NCBI RefSeq assembly: GCF_000799075.1
Contig: NZ_JTLI01000001.1
Coordinates: 1-64,000, forward strand
DNA: 64,000 nucleotides
From: Cetobacterium sp. ZOR0034
GTDB taxonomy: Bacteria; Fusobacteriota; Fusobacteriia; Fusobacteriales; Fusobacteriaceae
Reading direction: 5' to 3'
Position 1 is the first letter of the stretch; the number at the start of each line of letters is the position of its first letter. The position numbers and the translations under genes are program-made. A model generated the notes under the pieces. The model was not told where the DNA came from and searched no databases. It saw nothing but the letters and a program-made list of their open reading frames with translations. This document shows positions 34,722 to 42,975 of the stretch, piece by piece.

Positions 34722-36236
34722 ATGAACTTAAGAAAAAGAATTTGTGTAATGGATATTGGATCGAACTCGATAAGAATGGTTATTTATGAGATAACGCCGA
34801 ATAAAGCTTTTATACCTATCGAAGATATAAAGGAAACAATTAGGCTAGGTGAAGGAATCAACGAGAAAAAAGAGTTAAAACCAGAAAAAATAAATCTAGC
34901 TTTAAAAACTATACAACTCTTTAAAAAAGTTTGTTTAAAAAATAATGTAGATGAGATAGTGGCTTTTGGAACAGCTGCCTTAAGAATTGCAACTAATGGA
35001 GAAAGACTATTGAAAGAGATACTTAAAACTACAGGAATAGATGTGATTGTATTTAAAGGTGAAGATGAAGCATACTTTTCATTTGAAGGGGCTATAAACA
35101 CATTGGATATAAAAGAAGGCGTGGTTATAGACTTGGGTGGATCAAGTTTAGAGATAGTTCATTTTAAAGAAAGAGAAGCTTTAGAAAGAGTTAGTTTGAA
35201 TTTTGGAGCAGTAACTCTATCAGAGGTAGTTGATTTAAAAGATAAATTGGGGAAAAAAGATGAAGCGACTTTAAGAGATTTTATAAGAGAGCAATTTGAG
35301 GTAGTGAATTGGAAAGATAACTTGAAGAATTTACCATTGATAGGAGTTGGGGGAACAGTTAGAAATATTGGAGGAGTACATTTGTATATGAATAACTACC
35401 CATTAGAACTTCTACATAATTATAAAGTTAGTGTTAAAGGTGTAGAAGAGGTAGTTAATAAATTAAAAGAGTTAGATTATAAAGAAAAACAAGATGTTCA
35501 AGGATTGTCTAAAGCTAGAGCAGATATGTTTATTGGAGCTGCTATAGCTGTAGAAGAGGTGTTGACATATTTTAAATTAAAAGAGCTTATAATAAGTGGA
35601 TATGGGATTAGAGAAGGAGTTCTCTATGAACGTTTAAGTGAGTGTGGAAAAGTTGTAGAAAATCCTTTTGAAGATGGATTTAAAGATATAATTGAAATAC
35701 TAAATGTAAATCCTTTTGCAAAAGATAAGCAATATAAAATTTTTAAGAAAATATTTGAAAAATTAAATGAAGAGTATAGATTTAATTCAATAAATGAAAA
35801 GATAATTAAAATTGTTACTTATCTATATGATATAGGGAAATGTATAAACTATGTAAACTACCCTTTACATTCTGCGTATATGATACTAAACTTAGGGATA
35901 AAGGGTGTAGAACAAAATGAATTAATTGCTGCAGCAATTATTGTAGCTAGAGGAAATAAAAAATATAGAGGTTTAGAGAAATATAAAGATATCTTTGAGG
36001 ACTCTGAGATTGATGAATTTATGATGCTTTCAAAAATATTGAATATAACGAATATATTTAGTGATGATTTGTTATTAGATGAGCATAACTTTGATGTAGA
36101 TATAACCAAAGATGAAATAGTATTTTACATAAAAGAAAAAGACGAGGAAGACTTGAAAGTCATTGATCTATTTATTTCTCAAAAAAAATTCGTGAATACA
36201 TTTGATAAAAAGCTAAAGTTTAAATTGAAGAAATAG
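34722..36236 (+). CDS. Ppx/GppA family phosphatase with degenerate HD domain
   Basis: This 504-residue protein has the N-terminal ASKHA fold: phosphate-1 motif VMDIGSNSIRMV near residue 8, AFGTAALRIATNG, EDEAYFSFEGA, phosphate-2 VVIDLGGSSLEIV and GVGGTVRNIGG. It should hydrolyse terminal phosphate of polyphosphate or pppGpp. The C-terminal HD domain has lost two histidines: residues 369-370 are YD instead of HD and residue 380 is Tyr, though H383 remains. I chose ATG 34722 because GGAGGGG precedes it. It is followed by a related gene and ppk. Confidence 0.9.
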   Translation: MNLRKRICVMDIGSNSIRMVIYEITPNKAFIPIEDIKETIRLGEGINEKKELKPEKINLALKTIQLFKKVCLKNNVDEIVAFGTAALRIATNGERLLKEILKTTGIDVIVFKGEDEAYFSFEGAINTLDIKEGVVIDLGGSSLEIVHFKEREALERVSLNFGAVTLSEVVDLKDKLGKKDEATLRDFIREQFEVVNWKDNLKNLPLIGVGGTVRNIGGVHLYMNNYPLELLHNYKVSVKGVEEVVNKLKELDYKEKQDVQGLSKARADMFIGAAIAVEEVLTYFKLKELIISGYGIREGVLYERLSECGKVVENPFEDGFKDIIEILNVNPFAKDKQYKIFKKIFEKLNEEYRFNSINEKIIKIVTYLYDIGKCINYVNYPLHSAYMILNLGIKGVEQNELIAAAIIVARGNKKYRGLEKYKDIFEDSEIDEFMMLSKILNITNIFSDDLLLDEHNFDVDITKDEIVFYIKEKDEEDLKVIDLFISQKKFVNTFDKKLKFKLKK

Positions 36237-36248
36237 GGTGGGAAAGTT

Positions 36249-37775
36249 ATGTTAACTTATGCGGTAATTGAGATTAACTCAACATTTATAGAGATGAGAA
36301 TATATGAAAAAAAAGAGAACGGCTATAGAGTTTTAGAAAAGATAACAGAGGATATAAATATATTTAAAGAGATGAGAGAAAAAAATGAGTTATCTTTAGA
36401 AAAAATGAGAAAAATGTGTGAAATTTTAAAAAAAATGAACAATCTTTCAAAAGATTATGGTGTTTTAGAGAAAAAAATTATTTTTAGTGATTTTTTTAAA
36501 AATATAAATAATTTTCCAATGCTAGTTGATCAAATAAAGTTAAAAGTGAATTTGCCAGTAGAAAATATAGATTTAAGTGAGAAAACATATCTTTCTATAA
36601 AAAAAGTTATATATTCTGAAAAAGATATTTTTTCAAAAAAAGAGAGTCGATTATTTTTTAATATGAAATCATTTAGTTCAAATGTATATTTATTTTATAA
36701 AGGGGAACTTTCGATAAACGAAAATATTAATTTGGGAGTTGAAAAGTTATACACTATTTTAGAAGAGAACGGTATCAACTCGAAAAAAGCTTTTGATTTT
36801 ATATGCGACTATATGGAGAGTTATGTAGAGTTTGTAAGAAGAGGTATTGGTCGTAAAATTATAAAAAAAATGATTCTAGAAGGAGAACTTGAAGAAAAGG
36901 TAATAAAAATTCTATTTCCTAAAAAAGATCTTAAAGATGTATCCCTATCTGATTTAAAAGACAAATTAAAATTTATTCAAGAGCATTCATATAACGAGAT
37001 AGCTTTGAAATATGGATGTACTTTATCAATGGCCAAATTGATGGTTATATCACTTTGCTTAATAATAAGCTTCTGTGATTACTTTGAAATTAAAGAGATT
37101 AAGTTTTTAGATTTTAATATAAAAGATATTTGTGCTTTAGAAAAATTTTATCCAGAATTGAAAAAAAGTTTTGATGAAACTTTATGGAAAATAACTTTAG
37201 ATTCAGTAGTAGAACTAGGAGAGAGATTTGATTTTGATAAAGCACACTCTGAATTTGTCAAAGATTTAGGTTTAAAGCTTTTAGATAGTTTAAAAAAATT
37301 TCATTCTTTAGGAAAAGAGGAGTATAGATATTTTGTTGTAGCTTCCTATCTTCATGATATTGGAAAGGCTATAGCTTTTAGAAATCATAGTGAACATTCG
37401 GTTTATATTTTAGAAAATACAACAATTTTTGGATTAAATAAAGAGGTTATTGAAAAAATAGCGTTTATAGTGAGAGCTCATACTGCGAGTGCAAAACTAG
37501 AAGAACTTTATAACTATGAATTTAAAGGGGAAGAGTTAATAAAATTGCTGAAGATAGTAGCAATAATAAAGATTGCAACAGCTTTAGATAGAGGAAAGAA
37601 GCAAAGGCTATATAATGAAAAGATTAATTTAGAATCAAATGTTTTATTCATAGAGATGGATACGGATGAAGATTTTTATATGGAGAAAAGTAGTTTTGAA
37701 AAACAGTCGAAACTATTTAAATATTTGTTTGATTTAGATATAGAGCTTAAAATAAATAGGAGGTTTGGGGAGTAA
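36249..37775 (+). CDS. Degenerate Ppx/GppA paralogue with intact HD domain
   Basis: This 508-residue protein is collinear with its upstream neighbour. The N-terminal ASKHA part has lost the catalytic motifs: EINSTFIE stands where DIGSNSIR should be, and FFNMKSFSSNVY replaces the DLGGGS-like loop. In contrast, the HD part is intact, with YLHDIGK (H369, D370) and RNHSEHS (H380, H383), the ligands missing next door. Likely roles are a metal-dependent phosphohydrolase or a regulatory partner of Ppx. The stop overlaps the ppk start by one base. Confidence 0.78.
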   Translation: MLTYAVIEINSTFIEMRIYEKKENGYRVLEKITEDINIFKEMREKNELSLEKMRKMCEILKKMNNLSKDYGVLEKKIIFSDFFKNINNFPMLVDQIKLKVNLPVENIDLSEKTYLSIKKVIYSEKDIFSKKESRLFFNMKSFSSNVYLFYKGELSINENINLGVEKLYTILEENGINSKKAFDFICDYMESYVEFVRRGIGRKIIKKMILEGELEEKVIKILFPKKDLKDVSLSDLKDKLKFIQEHSYNEIALKYGCTLSMAKLMVISLCLIISFCDYFEIKEIKFLDFNIKDICALEKFYPELKKSFDETLWKITLDSVVELGERFDFDKAHSEFVKDLGLKLLDSLKKFHSLGKEEYRYFVVASYLHDIGKAIAFRNHSEHSVYILENTTIFGLNKEVIEKIAFIVRAHTASAKLEELYNYEFKGEELIKLLKIVAIIKIATALDRGKKQRLYNEKINLESNVLFIEMDTDEDFYMEKSSFEKQSKLFKYLFDLDIELKINRRFGE

Positions 37776-39814
37776 TGGTAGTTTATACTGGAAAAGATTT
37801 TTACAATAGAGAGCTGAGCTGGATAGAGTTCAATAAAAGAGTTTTATCAGAAGCAGAAGGTGCTGAAAACCCACTTTTAGAAAAATTGAAATTTTTAGCC
37901 ATTGTAAGTTCGAACTTTGATGAGTTTTTTAAAGTTAGGGTAGCAGGGTTAAAAGCTCAAGAGGAGTCAAATTTAGAGTTAAGAGATATGGCTGGATTTC
38001 TTCCAAAAGAGCAGTTACTAATGATAAAAAAAGAGGTTACAGATGTTGTAAGTAAGCAGTATAATTATTATGTTTCTATAATGGAAAAAATAAAAAATGA
38101 AGGAAAAGTTTCAATTAAAAATTATGATGAATTAGCTGGAAAAGAGTTAAGATTTATAGAGAACTATTATAATGAAACGATTTTTCCAATTTTGACACCA
38201 ATGGCTATTGATACATTTAGGCCATTTCCACATCTAAATAGTGGGGCTATAAACTTGATTTTGAATGTTAAAGAGAAAGATGGTATATCTTTTGCAATTG
38301 TAGAAGTACCAAGAGTAATAAATAGATTGATAAAGTTACCAGGTGGAAATAATTTCATTTTATTAGAAGAAGTTATAAAAAATAATCTGAAGAAACTTTT
38401 TAATGGATATGAGATAATAGATATCGGATATTTTAGAATAACTAGAGATGAAGATTTAGGAATAGATGATAATAATGGTGCTGAAGATTTGCTTTCAGAA
38501 ATTGAAAAAGAGGTAAAGAATAGAAAGTGGGGAAATCCTGTTAGAGTTGAATACATTGATGGGGTTTCTAAAAAAAGTTTAGAGTTTTTGAAAGAACAGA
38601 TTGAGTTAGAAGAGGATAATTTTTACCCTGTATTGGGGCCACTTGATTTAACTTTTTTATGGGGAGTTGTAGATGTAAGTGGGGCTGATGAGCTAAGGTT
38701 TACTAGAAATGTTCCGAGATACTATAAAGAACTAGCAGGAGAGAATATATTTAAAGTTTTATCTAAAAAAAATGTATTGTTGAGGCATCCTTTTGAAAGT
38801 TTTGAACATGTAATTGATATGGTTAGAGTTTCAGCTCAAGATCCTAAGGTTTTAGCTATAAAACAGACTCTTTATAGAGTAAGTGGAGACTCTCCAATAA
38901 TTAAGTATTTGAAAAAAGCTGCTGAAAATGGAAAGCAAGTAACTGTGCTTGTAGAGTTAAAAGCAAGGTTTGATGAGGAGAGAAATGTTAAATGGGCCAG
39001 AGAGCTAGAAGAAGCAGGTTGTCATGTTATATATGGGTTGAGTGGATTAAAGACCCATGCAAAGTGCCTTTTAGTTATTAGAAAAGAAGAGGATGGAATA
39101 AAAAGATATATCCATTTAGGAACAGGAAATTATAATGATTCTACAGCAAAATTGTACGTTGATTACTCGTTCTTCACTAAAGATGAGGAGATGGGTGTGG
39201 ATGCTAGTCATCTATTTAATAAACTTACAGGATTTTCTAAAATTGACGATTGGAAAAAGTTGATCGTTGCTCCAACACATTTAAGAGCAAATCTATATAA
39301 ACTTATAGATAGAGAGATAGAGAATGTAAAAAAAGGTGGATCAGGAAAAGTAACTATAAAAGTAAATGGTATGACAGATCAAGGGATAATTGAGAAGTTA
39401 TATGATGCATCTAAAGCAGGGGTTGAAATTGTTTTAATCGTTAGAGGAGCTTGTTGTTTAAGAAGTGGTGTTGAAGGGTTGAGTGAAAATATAAAAGTGT
39501 ATAGTTTAGTTGGAAGATTCTTAGAACATGATAGAATATATTATTTTGAAAATAATGGAGATGAGGAGCTATATTTAGGAAGTGCAGATTGCATGAGAAG
39601 AAATTTAGATGGAAGAGTTGAAACGATATTTCCATTGGAAAATAAAGATGATAGAAAAAAAGTTACACAATTTTTAAAGGATATTTTAAAAGATAATGTA
39701 AAATTAAGAATACAAAATAAAGATGGTAGTTATTCATTAGTTGGTGCTAAAAATAAAAAAGGAACTCCGAAATATAATTATCAAGAAAGTTATAGAGAAA
39801 AATATATAGAGTAA
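37775..39814 (+). CDS. ppk1: Polyphosphate kinase 1
   Basis: Ppk1 builds polyphosphate from ATP at the membrane. The 679-residue protein has the N-terminal FYNRELSWIEFNKRVL and SSNFDEFFKVRVAGL. The PLD-like catalytic domains contain LRHPFESFEHV, ELKARFDEERNVKWA and GLKTHAK, whose His is the phosphorylated residue. IHLGTGNYND and FLEHDRIYYF, with the second catalytic His, follow. It is translationally coupled to the two Ppx-type genes, giving a synthesis/degradation cluster. Confidence 0.97.
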   Translation: MVVYTGKDFYNRELSWIEFNKRVLSEAEGAENPLLEKLKFLAIVSSNFDEFFKVRVAGLKAQEESNLELRDMAGFLPKEQLLMIKKEVTDVVSKQYNYYVSIMEKIKNEGKVSIKNYDELAGKELRFIENYYNETIFPILTPMAIDTFRPFPHLNSGAINLILNVKEKDGISFAIVEVPRVINRLIKLPGGNNFILLEEVIKNNLKKLFNGYEIIDIGYFRITRDEDLGIDDNNGAEDLLSEIEKEVKNRKWGNPVRVEYIDGVSKKSLEFLKEQIELEEDNFYPVLGPLDLTFLWGVVDVSGADELRFTRNVPRYYKELAGENIFKVLSKKNVLLRHPFESFEHVIDMVRVSAQDPKVLAIKQTLYRVSGDSPIIKYLKKAAENGKQVTVLVELKARFDEERNVKWARELEEAGCHVIYGLSGLKTHAKCLLVIRKEEDGIKRYIHLGTGNYNDSTAKLYVDYSFFTKDEEMGVDASHLFNKLTGFSKIDDWKKLIVAPTHLRANLYKLIDREIENVKKGGSGKVTIKVNGMTDQGIIEKLYDASKAGVEIVLIVRGACCLRSGVEGLSENIKVYSLVGRFLEHDRIYYFENNGDEELYLGSADCMRRNLDGRVETIFPLENKDDRKKVTQFLKDILKDNVKLRIQNKDGSYSLVGAKNKKGTPKYNYQESYREKYIE

Positions 39815-39840
39815 AAATATTTTAATAAGGGGTGAGTTTT

Positions 39841-40485
39841 ATGAGGTTGATAAAGGTTTCGAAAAAAGTGGATTTATTTAAAAAAGCTATAGATATATTT
39901 AAAGAAACGACTTATGGAAAAGATGTTGTCAATATTGCTTTTTCAGGAGGAAGAACACCAAAAGATTTTTTTACAAAATTATCGAAAGAGGATATAGATT
40001 GGGATAAGATAAATATATTTTTAGTAGATGAGAGGTTTGTTCCTTTAGATAGTGAACATAGTAATTATAATCTGTTGAAAAAGAATCTTTTAGATAAGAT
40101 AGAAATTCCAGAAAAAAATATCCATAAAGTAGAGATTTTGAAAACTCCATTAGACTCTAAGATAGACTATGAAAAAAGATTATTAAAATATTTTAAAGGT
40201 GATATAAAGTTTGATGCAGTTTATTTAGGAGTTGGCGAAGATGGTCATACAGGATCTATTTTTACCTTAGATGACGTAGAGGTAGAGGAACCAACTCTTA
40301 TAACTGAAAGTTCAAATCATCCATATAAAAGAATAACTTTGAGTATGGAAACAATAAATAAAGCCGAGAAAAAAATACTGATTGCTACAAAAGAAAAAGG
40401 GTATGTTTTGGAAAATTTGCCTCAGTGGAGATGCCCTGCATTTTATATAGAGGATCCGATTATTTTATTAGAATATGAAAAATAA
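39841..40485 (+). CDS. pgl: 6-phosphogluconolactonase (DevB/Pgl type)
   Basis: This 214-residue hydrolase opens 6-phosphogluconolactone in the oxidative pentose phosphate pathway. Visible family motifs are IAFSGGRTPKDFF, INIFLVDERFVPLDSEHSNYN, GVGEDGHTGSIF and PHKRITL-like HPYKRITLSMETI. I chose ATG 39841 behind AAGGGGTGAG; the frame opens three codons earlier at a GTG. No zwf or gnd lies nearby. Confidence 0.9.
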   Translation: MRLIKVSKKVDLFKKAIDIFKETTYGKDVVNIAFSGGRTPKDFFTKLSKEDIDWDKINIFLVDERFVPLDSEHSNYNLLKKNLLDKIEIPEKNIHKVEILKTPLDSKIDYEKRLLKYFKGDIKFDAVYLGVGEDGHTGSIFTLDDVEVEEPTLITESSNHPYKRITLSMETINKAEKKILIATKEKGYVLENLPQWRCPAFYIEDPIILLEYEK

Positions 40486-40490
40486 AATTC

Positions 40491-40519
40491 TTGACTTTTA
40501 AACTAAAGTTTTATATTAT
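40491..40519 (+). promoter_or_regulatory. Promoter of the thioredoxin-like gene
   Basis: TTGACT (40491-40496) and TATTAT (40514-40519) are separated by 17 bases. The 5' untranslated region would be about 35 nt. Confidence 0.7.
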
Positions 40520-40560
40520 ATGATTATATACAGAATAGGTATAAATGGAGGAATGAAATT

Positions 40561-40824
40561 ATGAGAATGATGTTATTTACAACACCAACTTGTCAATACT
40601 GTGGACCAGCAAAAGAGTTATTAGCAGATACAGAGGGTGTAGAAGTTATAAACGCAATGGAAAACCAAGAGTTAGCAGCAATGTATGGAATCAGATCTGT
40701 ACCTTGTTTAGTAGTAGAAAAATGTAGTGGAACACAATCTTACGTAGGATTAGATCAAATCGCTAGATTTGTTGACGAGAAAGGTCAAGCATCTGGTGGA
40801 TGTGGATGTAGCTGCGGTCATTAA
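40561..40824 (+). CDS. Thioredoxin/glutaredoxin-fold protein with cysteine-rich tail
   Basis: This 87-residue protein has the fold's first strand followed by the active site TPTCQYC (C11, C14), and the cis-proline segment RSVPCLVV carries an additional cysteine right after proline. The C-terminus ends GGCGCSCGH, with three cysteines and a histidine that could bind metal or a cluster. It is monocistronic, with its own promoter and terminator. A role in thiol redox or metal handling is plausible; the partner is unknown. Confidence 0.85.
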   Translation: MRMMLFTTPTCQYCGPAKELLADTEGVEVINAMENQELAAMYGIRSVPCLVVEKCSGTQSYVGLDQIARFVDEKGQASGGCGCSCGH

Positions 40825-40832
40825 TTATTAGG

Positions 40833-40866
40833 CCATGTAAACAGTAGTTTACATGGTTTTTTTTTA
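40833..40866 (+). terminator. Terminator of the thioredoxin-like gene
   Basis: CCATGTAAAC (40833-40842) and GTTTACATGG (40847-40856) are exact inverted repeats followed by nine to ten T. The 3' arm also contains the -35 of the next promoter. Confidence 0.93.
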
Positions 40867-40876
40867 GATGTATAAT
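40848..40876 (+). promoter_or_regulatory. Promoter embedded in the preceding terminator
   Basis: TTTACA (40848-40853) lies in the 3' arm of the terminator and TATAAT at 40871-40876, with a 17-base spacer that includes the T-run. Transcription would start near 40883, leaving only about 12 nt before the ATG at 40895. Confidence 0.6.
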
Positions 40877-40894
40877 AAGCCTAGAGGTGAAAAT

Positions 40895-41272
40895 ATGAAG
40901 AAAAAAATATTTTTATTTTTGCTTCTTTCTATTATTTCAATTTTTGGAGGTATTAGGGAGGAAGCTAAAAATAAAGCGAACCTATATACTTTTGTAAGTT
41001 CTGAAATAAAAGAGTTAAAAAATGAGAAAAAAGATAAATATATAGTGCTTGATATTTCTAAAAAAAATGTTGAGTTTTTAAATAATTCAAATAGAAACAA
41101 AAAAGATGAGGATATAGATGAAAATGATACTCAAATCTATCTGATTAATTCTAATTTTACTCCAATTTTAAGAGTTAGTTTAATAGATGAAGAGTTGTCA
41201 AAAAGATATTCGTATAAAAGTTTAACCTATACAATTTTAAATAGAGATCAAAATCGAGTTTTAAGAATTTAA
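40895..41272 (+). CDS. Small exported protein of unknown function
   Basis: This 125-residue protein starts MKKKIFLFLLLSIISIFGGI, a typical signal peptide without a lipobox cysteine. The mature part is lysine- and asparagine-rich with no recognised domain. I chose ATG 40895 because AGAGGTG precedes it; the frame opens at 40868 inside the promoter. It is followed by a 58-aa membrane protein and a cation antiporter, but a functional link is not shown. Confidence 0.7.
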   Translation: MKKKIFLFLLLSIISIFGGIREEAKNKANLYTFVSSEIKELKNEKKDKYIVLDISKKNVEFLNNSNRNKKDEDIDENDTQIYLINSNFTPILRVSLIDEELSKRYSYKSLTYTILNRDQNRVLRI

Positions 41273-41321
41273 AAAATAGTTTTTTCAGAAAATGAATATT
41301 ATATAAAAATTGGAGGAAAAA

Positions 41322-41498
41322 ATGAAAAAACTATTAATAACTGAAGAAAATGAAATTTTACAAAAAAAAGAGAGTTTTATGGAGAAATCTTTTAAAGTTC
41401 TTTTTTTAATTATGTTCGTGGGATCATACTTGCTACTTTTAGGTATAATGTCTTTTAAACTTTTAGAATATATATTTATATATTTTATTTCAAGGTAG
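41322..41498 (+). CDS. Small single-pass membrane protein (58 aa)
   Basis: The start is ATG 41322, nine bases after TTGGAGGA. The first 25 residues are charged (KKLLITEENEILQKKESFME); residues from about 28 to 55 are hydrophobic and could span the membrane once or twice. The stop is eight bases before the start of the antiporter gene, so the two are probably co-translated. It might be a small accessory subunit; that is inference from position only. Confidence 0.6.
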   Translation: MKKLLITEENEILQKKESFMEKSFKVLFLIMFVGSYLLLLGIMSFKLLEYIFIYFISR

Positions 41499-41506
41499 GT
41501 GTATAG

Positions 41507-42901
41507 ATGGGTGTTGAAATATTAGTAGTAGGAATTATAATACTTATTAGTTTATTTTCAATAAGAATATCTAAAAAACTGGAGATTCCTTTGTTAATAA
41601 TGTTTTTATTAGTAGGAATGTTGGCTGGTTCAGAAGGAGTCGGTGGAATTTATTTTGATAATGCATTGGTTGCTCAAAATATTGGGACAATAGCATTGAT
41701 GTTTATAATATTTTCAGGTGGATTGGAAACTGATAAGGCGGATGTTAGAAAATCACTATGTCCGAGTGGAACTTTGGCAACTCTAGGTGTACTTTTAACA
41801 GCTGGATTATCTAGTGTTGCAGTATACTATTTAACTGATTTTACTTTGAAAGAATCACTACTTTTCAGTGCGATGGTTTCGTCAACTGATGCAGCAGCGG
41901 TTATGTCGATATTAGGAGATTCGAAGTTAAAAAAAGATGTTAAATCTGTTGTTGAGATTGAATCTGGAAGTAATGACCCTATGGCTTATGCACTGATACT
42001 ATTTTTACTTTCATTCTTTAAAGAGGGGGAAAATCCATCGTTAGTTATAGGAGTTATATTTTTATTGAAGCAGATAACTTTAGGAGCTATGATAGGTTAT
42101 ATCTTTGGAGTAATAACTCTTCCTTTAGCGAACTATATAAAAATAGTGAGAGAGGAGTTTTTAACGATTCATCTTATAGCGATGCTGTTTATATGCTTTG
42201 GTTTAGCCACAGTTTTTGATGGGAATGGGTTCTTAGCTATATATATAGCCGGGATAATGGTTGGAAACAAAAAGTTTAACTATAAATTAAACTCTATCAG
42301 AAATATGAGGCTTATAACTTGGTTTATGCAAATTGGGATGTTTGTGATGCTAGGTCTTCTTGTTTTTCCGAGTCAACTATTAGGCTATATAGCAGTAGGA
42401 AGTTTGCTCTCTGTAATTATGATTATTGTTGTTAGAATACTTATTGTTTATGGACTGTTACTTCCATTTAAATTTTCTTCGAAAGAGAAACTTTTTATAT
42501 CTTGGGCTGGGTTAAAAGGAGCTGTTCCTATTATATTTGCAACTATGGCTGTTACAGAGGGATTACCTAATGCTCAAGGAATGTTTAATCTAACGTTTTA
42601 TATTGTCGTATTTTCAGTTTTGCTTCAGGGAATGACGTTGAAGTATGTTGGAAAAAAATTAAATCTATTCGAAGAGGAGATTGAAACAGAGAATGTAATT
42701 GAGGTAGATGAGTTAGAGGAGTTGGCACTGAAGAAGATGTTACTTCATGAAGACTCTGAATATGTGGATAAAAAGATTAAAGAGTTAGAACTTCCACCGG
42801 GAATGTTAATTGTTTCTATTAAAAGAGGAGATAGCTATGTAACTCCTAAAGGTGATGTGGTACTTTTAGTAGGAGATACTCTTCTATTTTCTCGAAATTA
42901 A
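41507..42901 (+). CDS. Potassium/proton antiporter, CPA1 family (NhaP2/CvrA-like)
   Basis: This 464-residue protein has about twelve hydrophobic segments. Conserved motifs include ALMFIIFSGGLETD, VSSTDAAAVMSIL and the ion-binding ESGSNDPMAYAL (adjacent Asn-Asp). It ends with a TrkA_C-like cytoplasmic domain (about residues 395-464; ELPPGMLIVSIKRGDSYVTP and VLLVGDTLL). The family exports K+ or Na+ for H+. The exact ion is not determined. The domain suggests control by a nucleotide or small ligand. Confidence 0.88.
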   Translation: MGVEILVVGIIILISLFSIRISKKLEIPLLIMFLLVGMLAGSEGVGGIYFDNALVAQNIGTIALMFIIFSGGLETDKADVRKSLCPSGTLATLGVLLTAGLSSVAVYYLTDFTLKESLLFSAMVSSTDAAAVMSILGDSKLKKDVKSVVEIESGSNDPMAYALILFLLSFFKEGENPSLVIGVIFLLKQITLGAMIGYIFGVITLPLANYIKIVREEFLTIHLIAMLFICFGLATVFDGNGFLAIYIAGIMVGNKKFNYKLNSIRNMRLITWFMQIGMFVMLGLLVFPSQLLGYIAVGSLLSVIMIIVVRILIVYGLLLPFKFSSKEKLFISWAGLKGAVPIIFATMAVTEGLPNAQGMFNLTFYIVVFSVLLQGMTLKYVGKKLNLFEEEIETENVIEVDELEELALKKMLLHEDSEYVDKKIKELELPPGMLIVSIKRGDSYVTPKGDVVLLVGDTLLFSRN

Positions 42902-42902
42902 T

Positions 42903-42930
42903 TGTATTTTTCTCAATATAGTTATAAAAT
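42903..42930 (+). promoter_or_regulatory. Candidate promoter of rlmI
   Basis: TTGTAT (42903-42908) and TAAAAT (42925-42930) are separated by 16 bases in the 74-base gap before rlmI. Confidence 0.4.
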
Positions 42931-42975
42931 AGAATATAAAATTAATTTATTTTTTGTTTAGAAGGATGTGAGAAG

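Noticed and set aside
36249..37775. Second Ppx gene as a pseudogene.
   Set aside because: The frame is intact, start and stop are coupled to neighbours, and the HD residues are all kept, which argues for selection.
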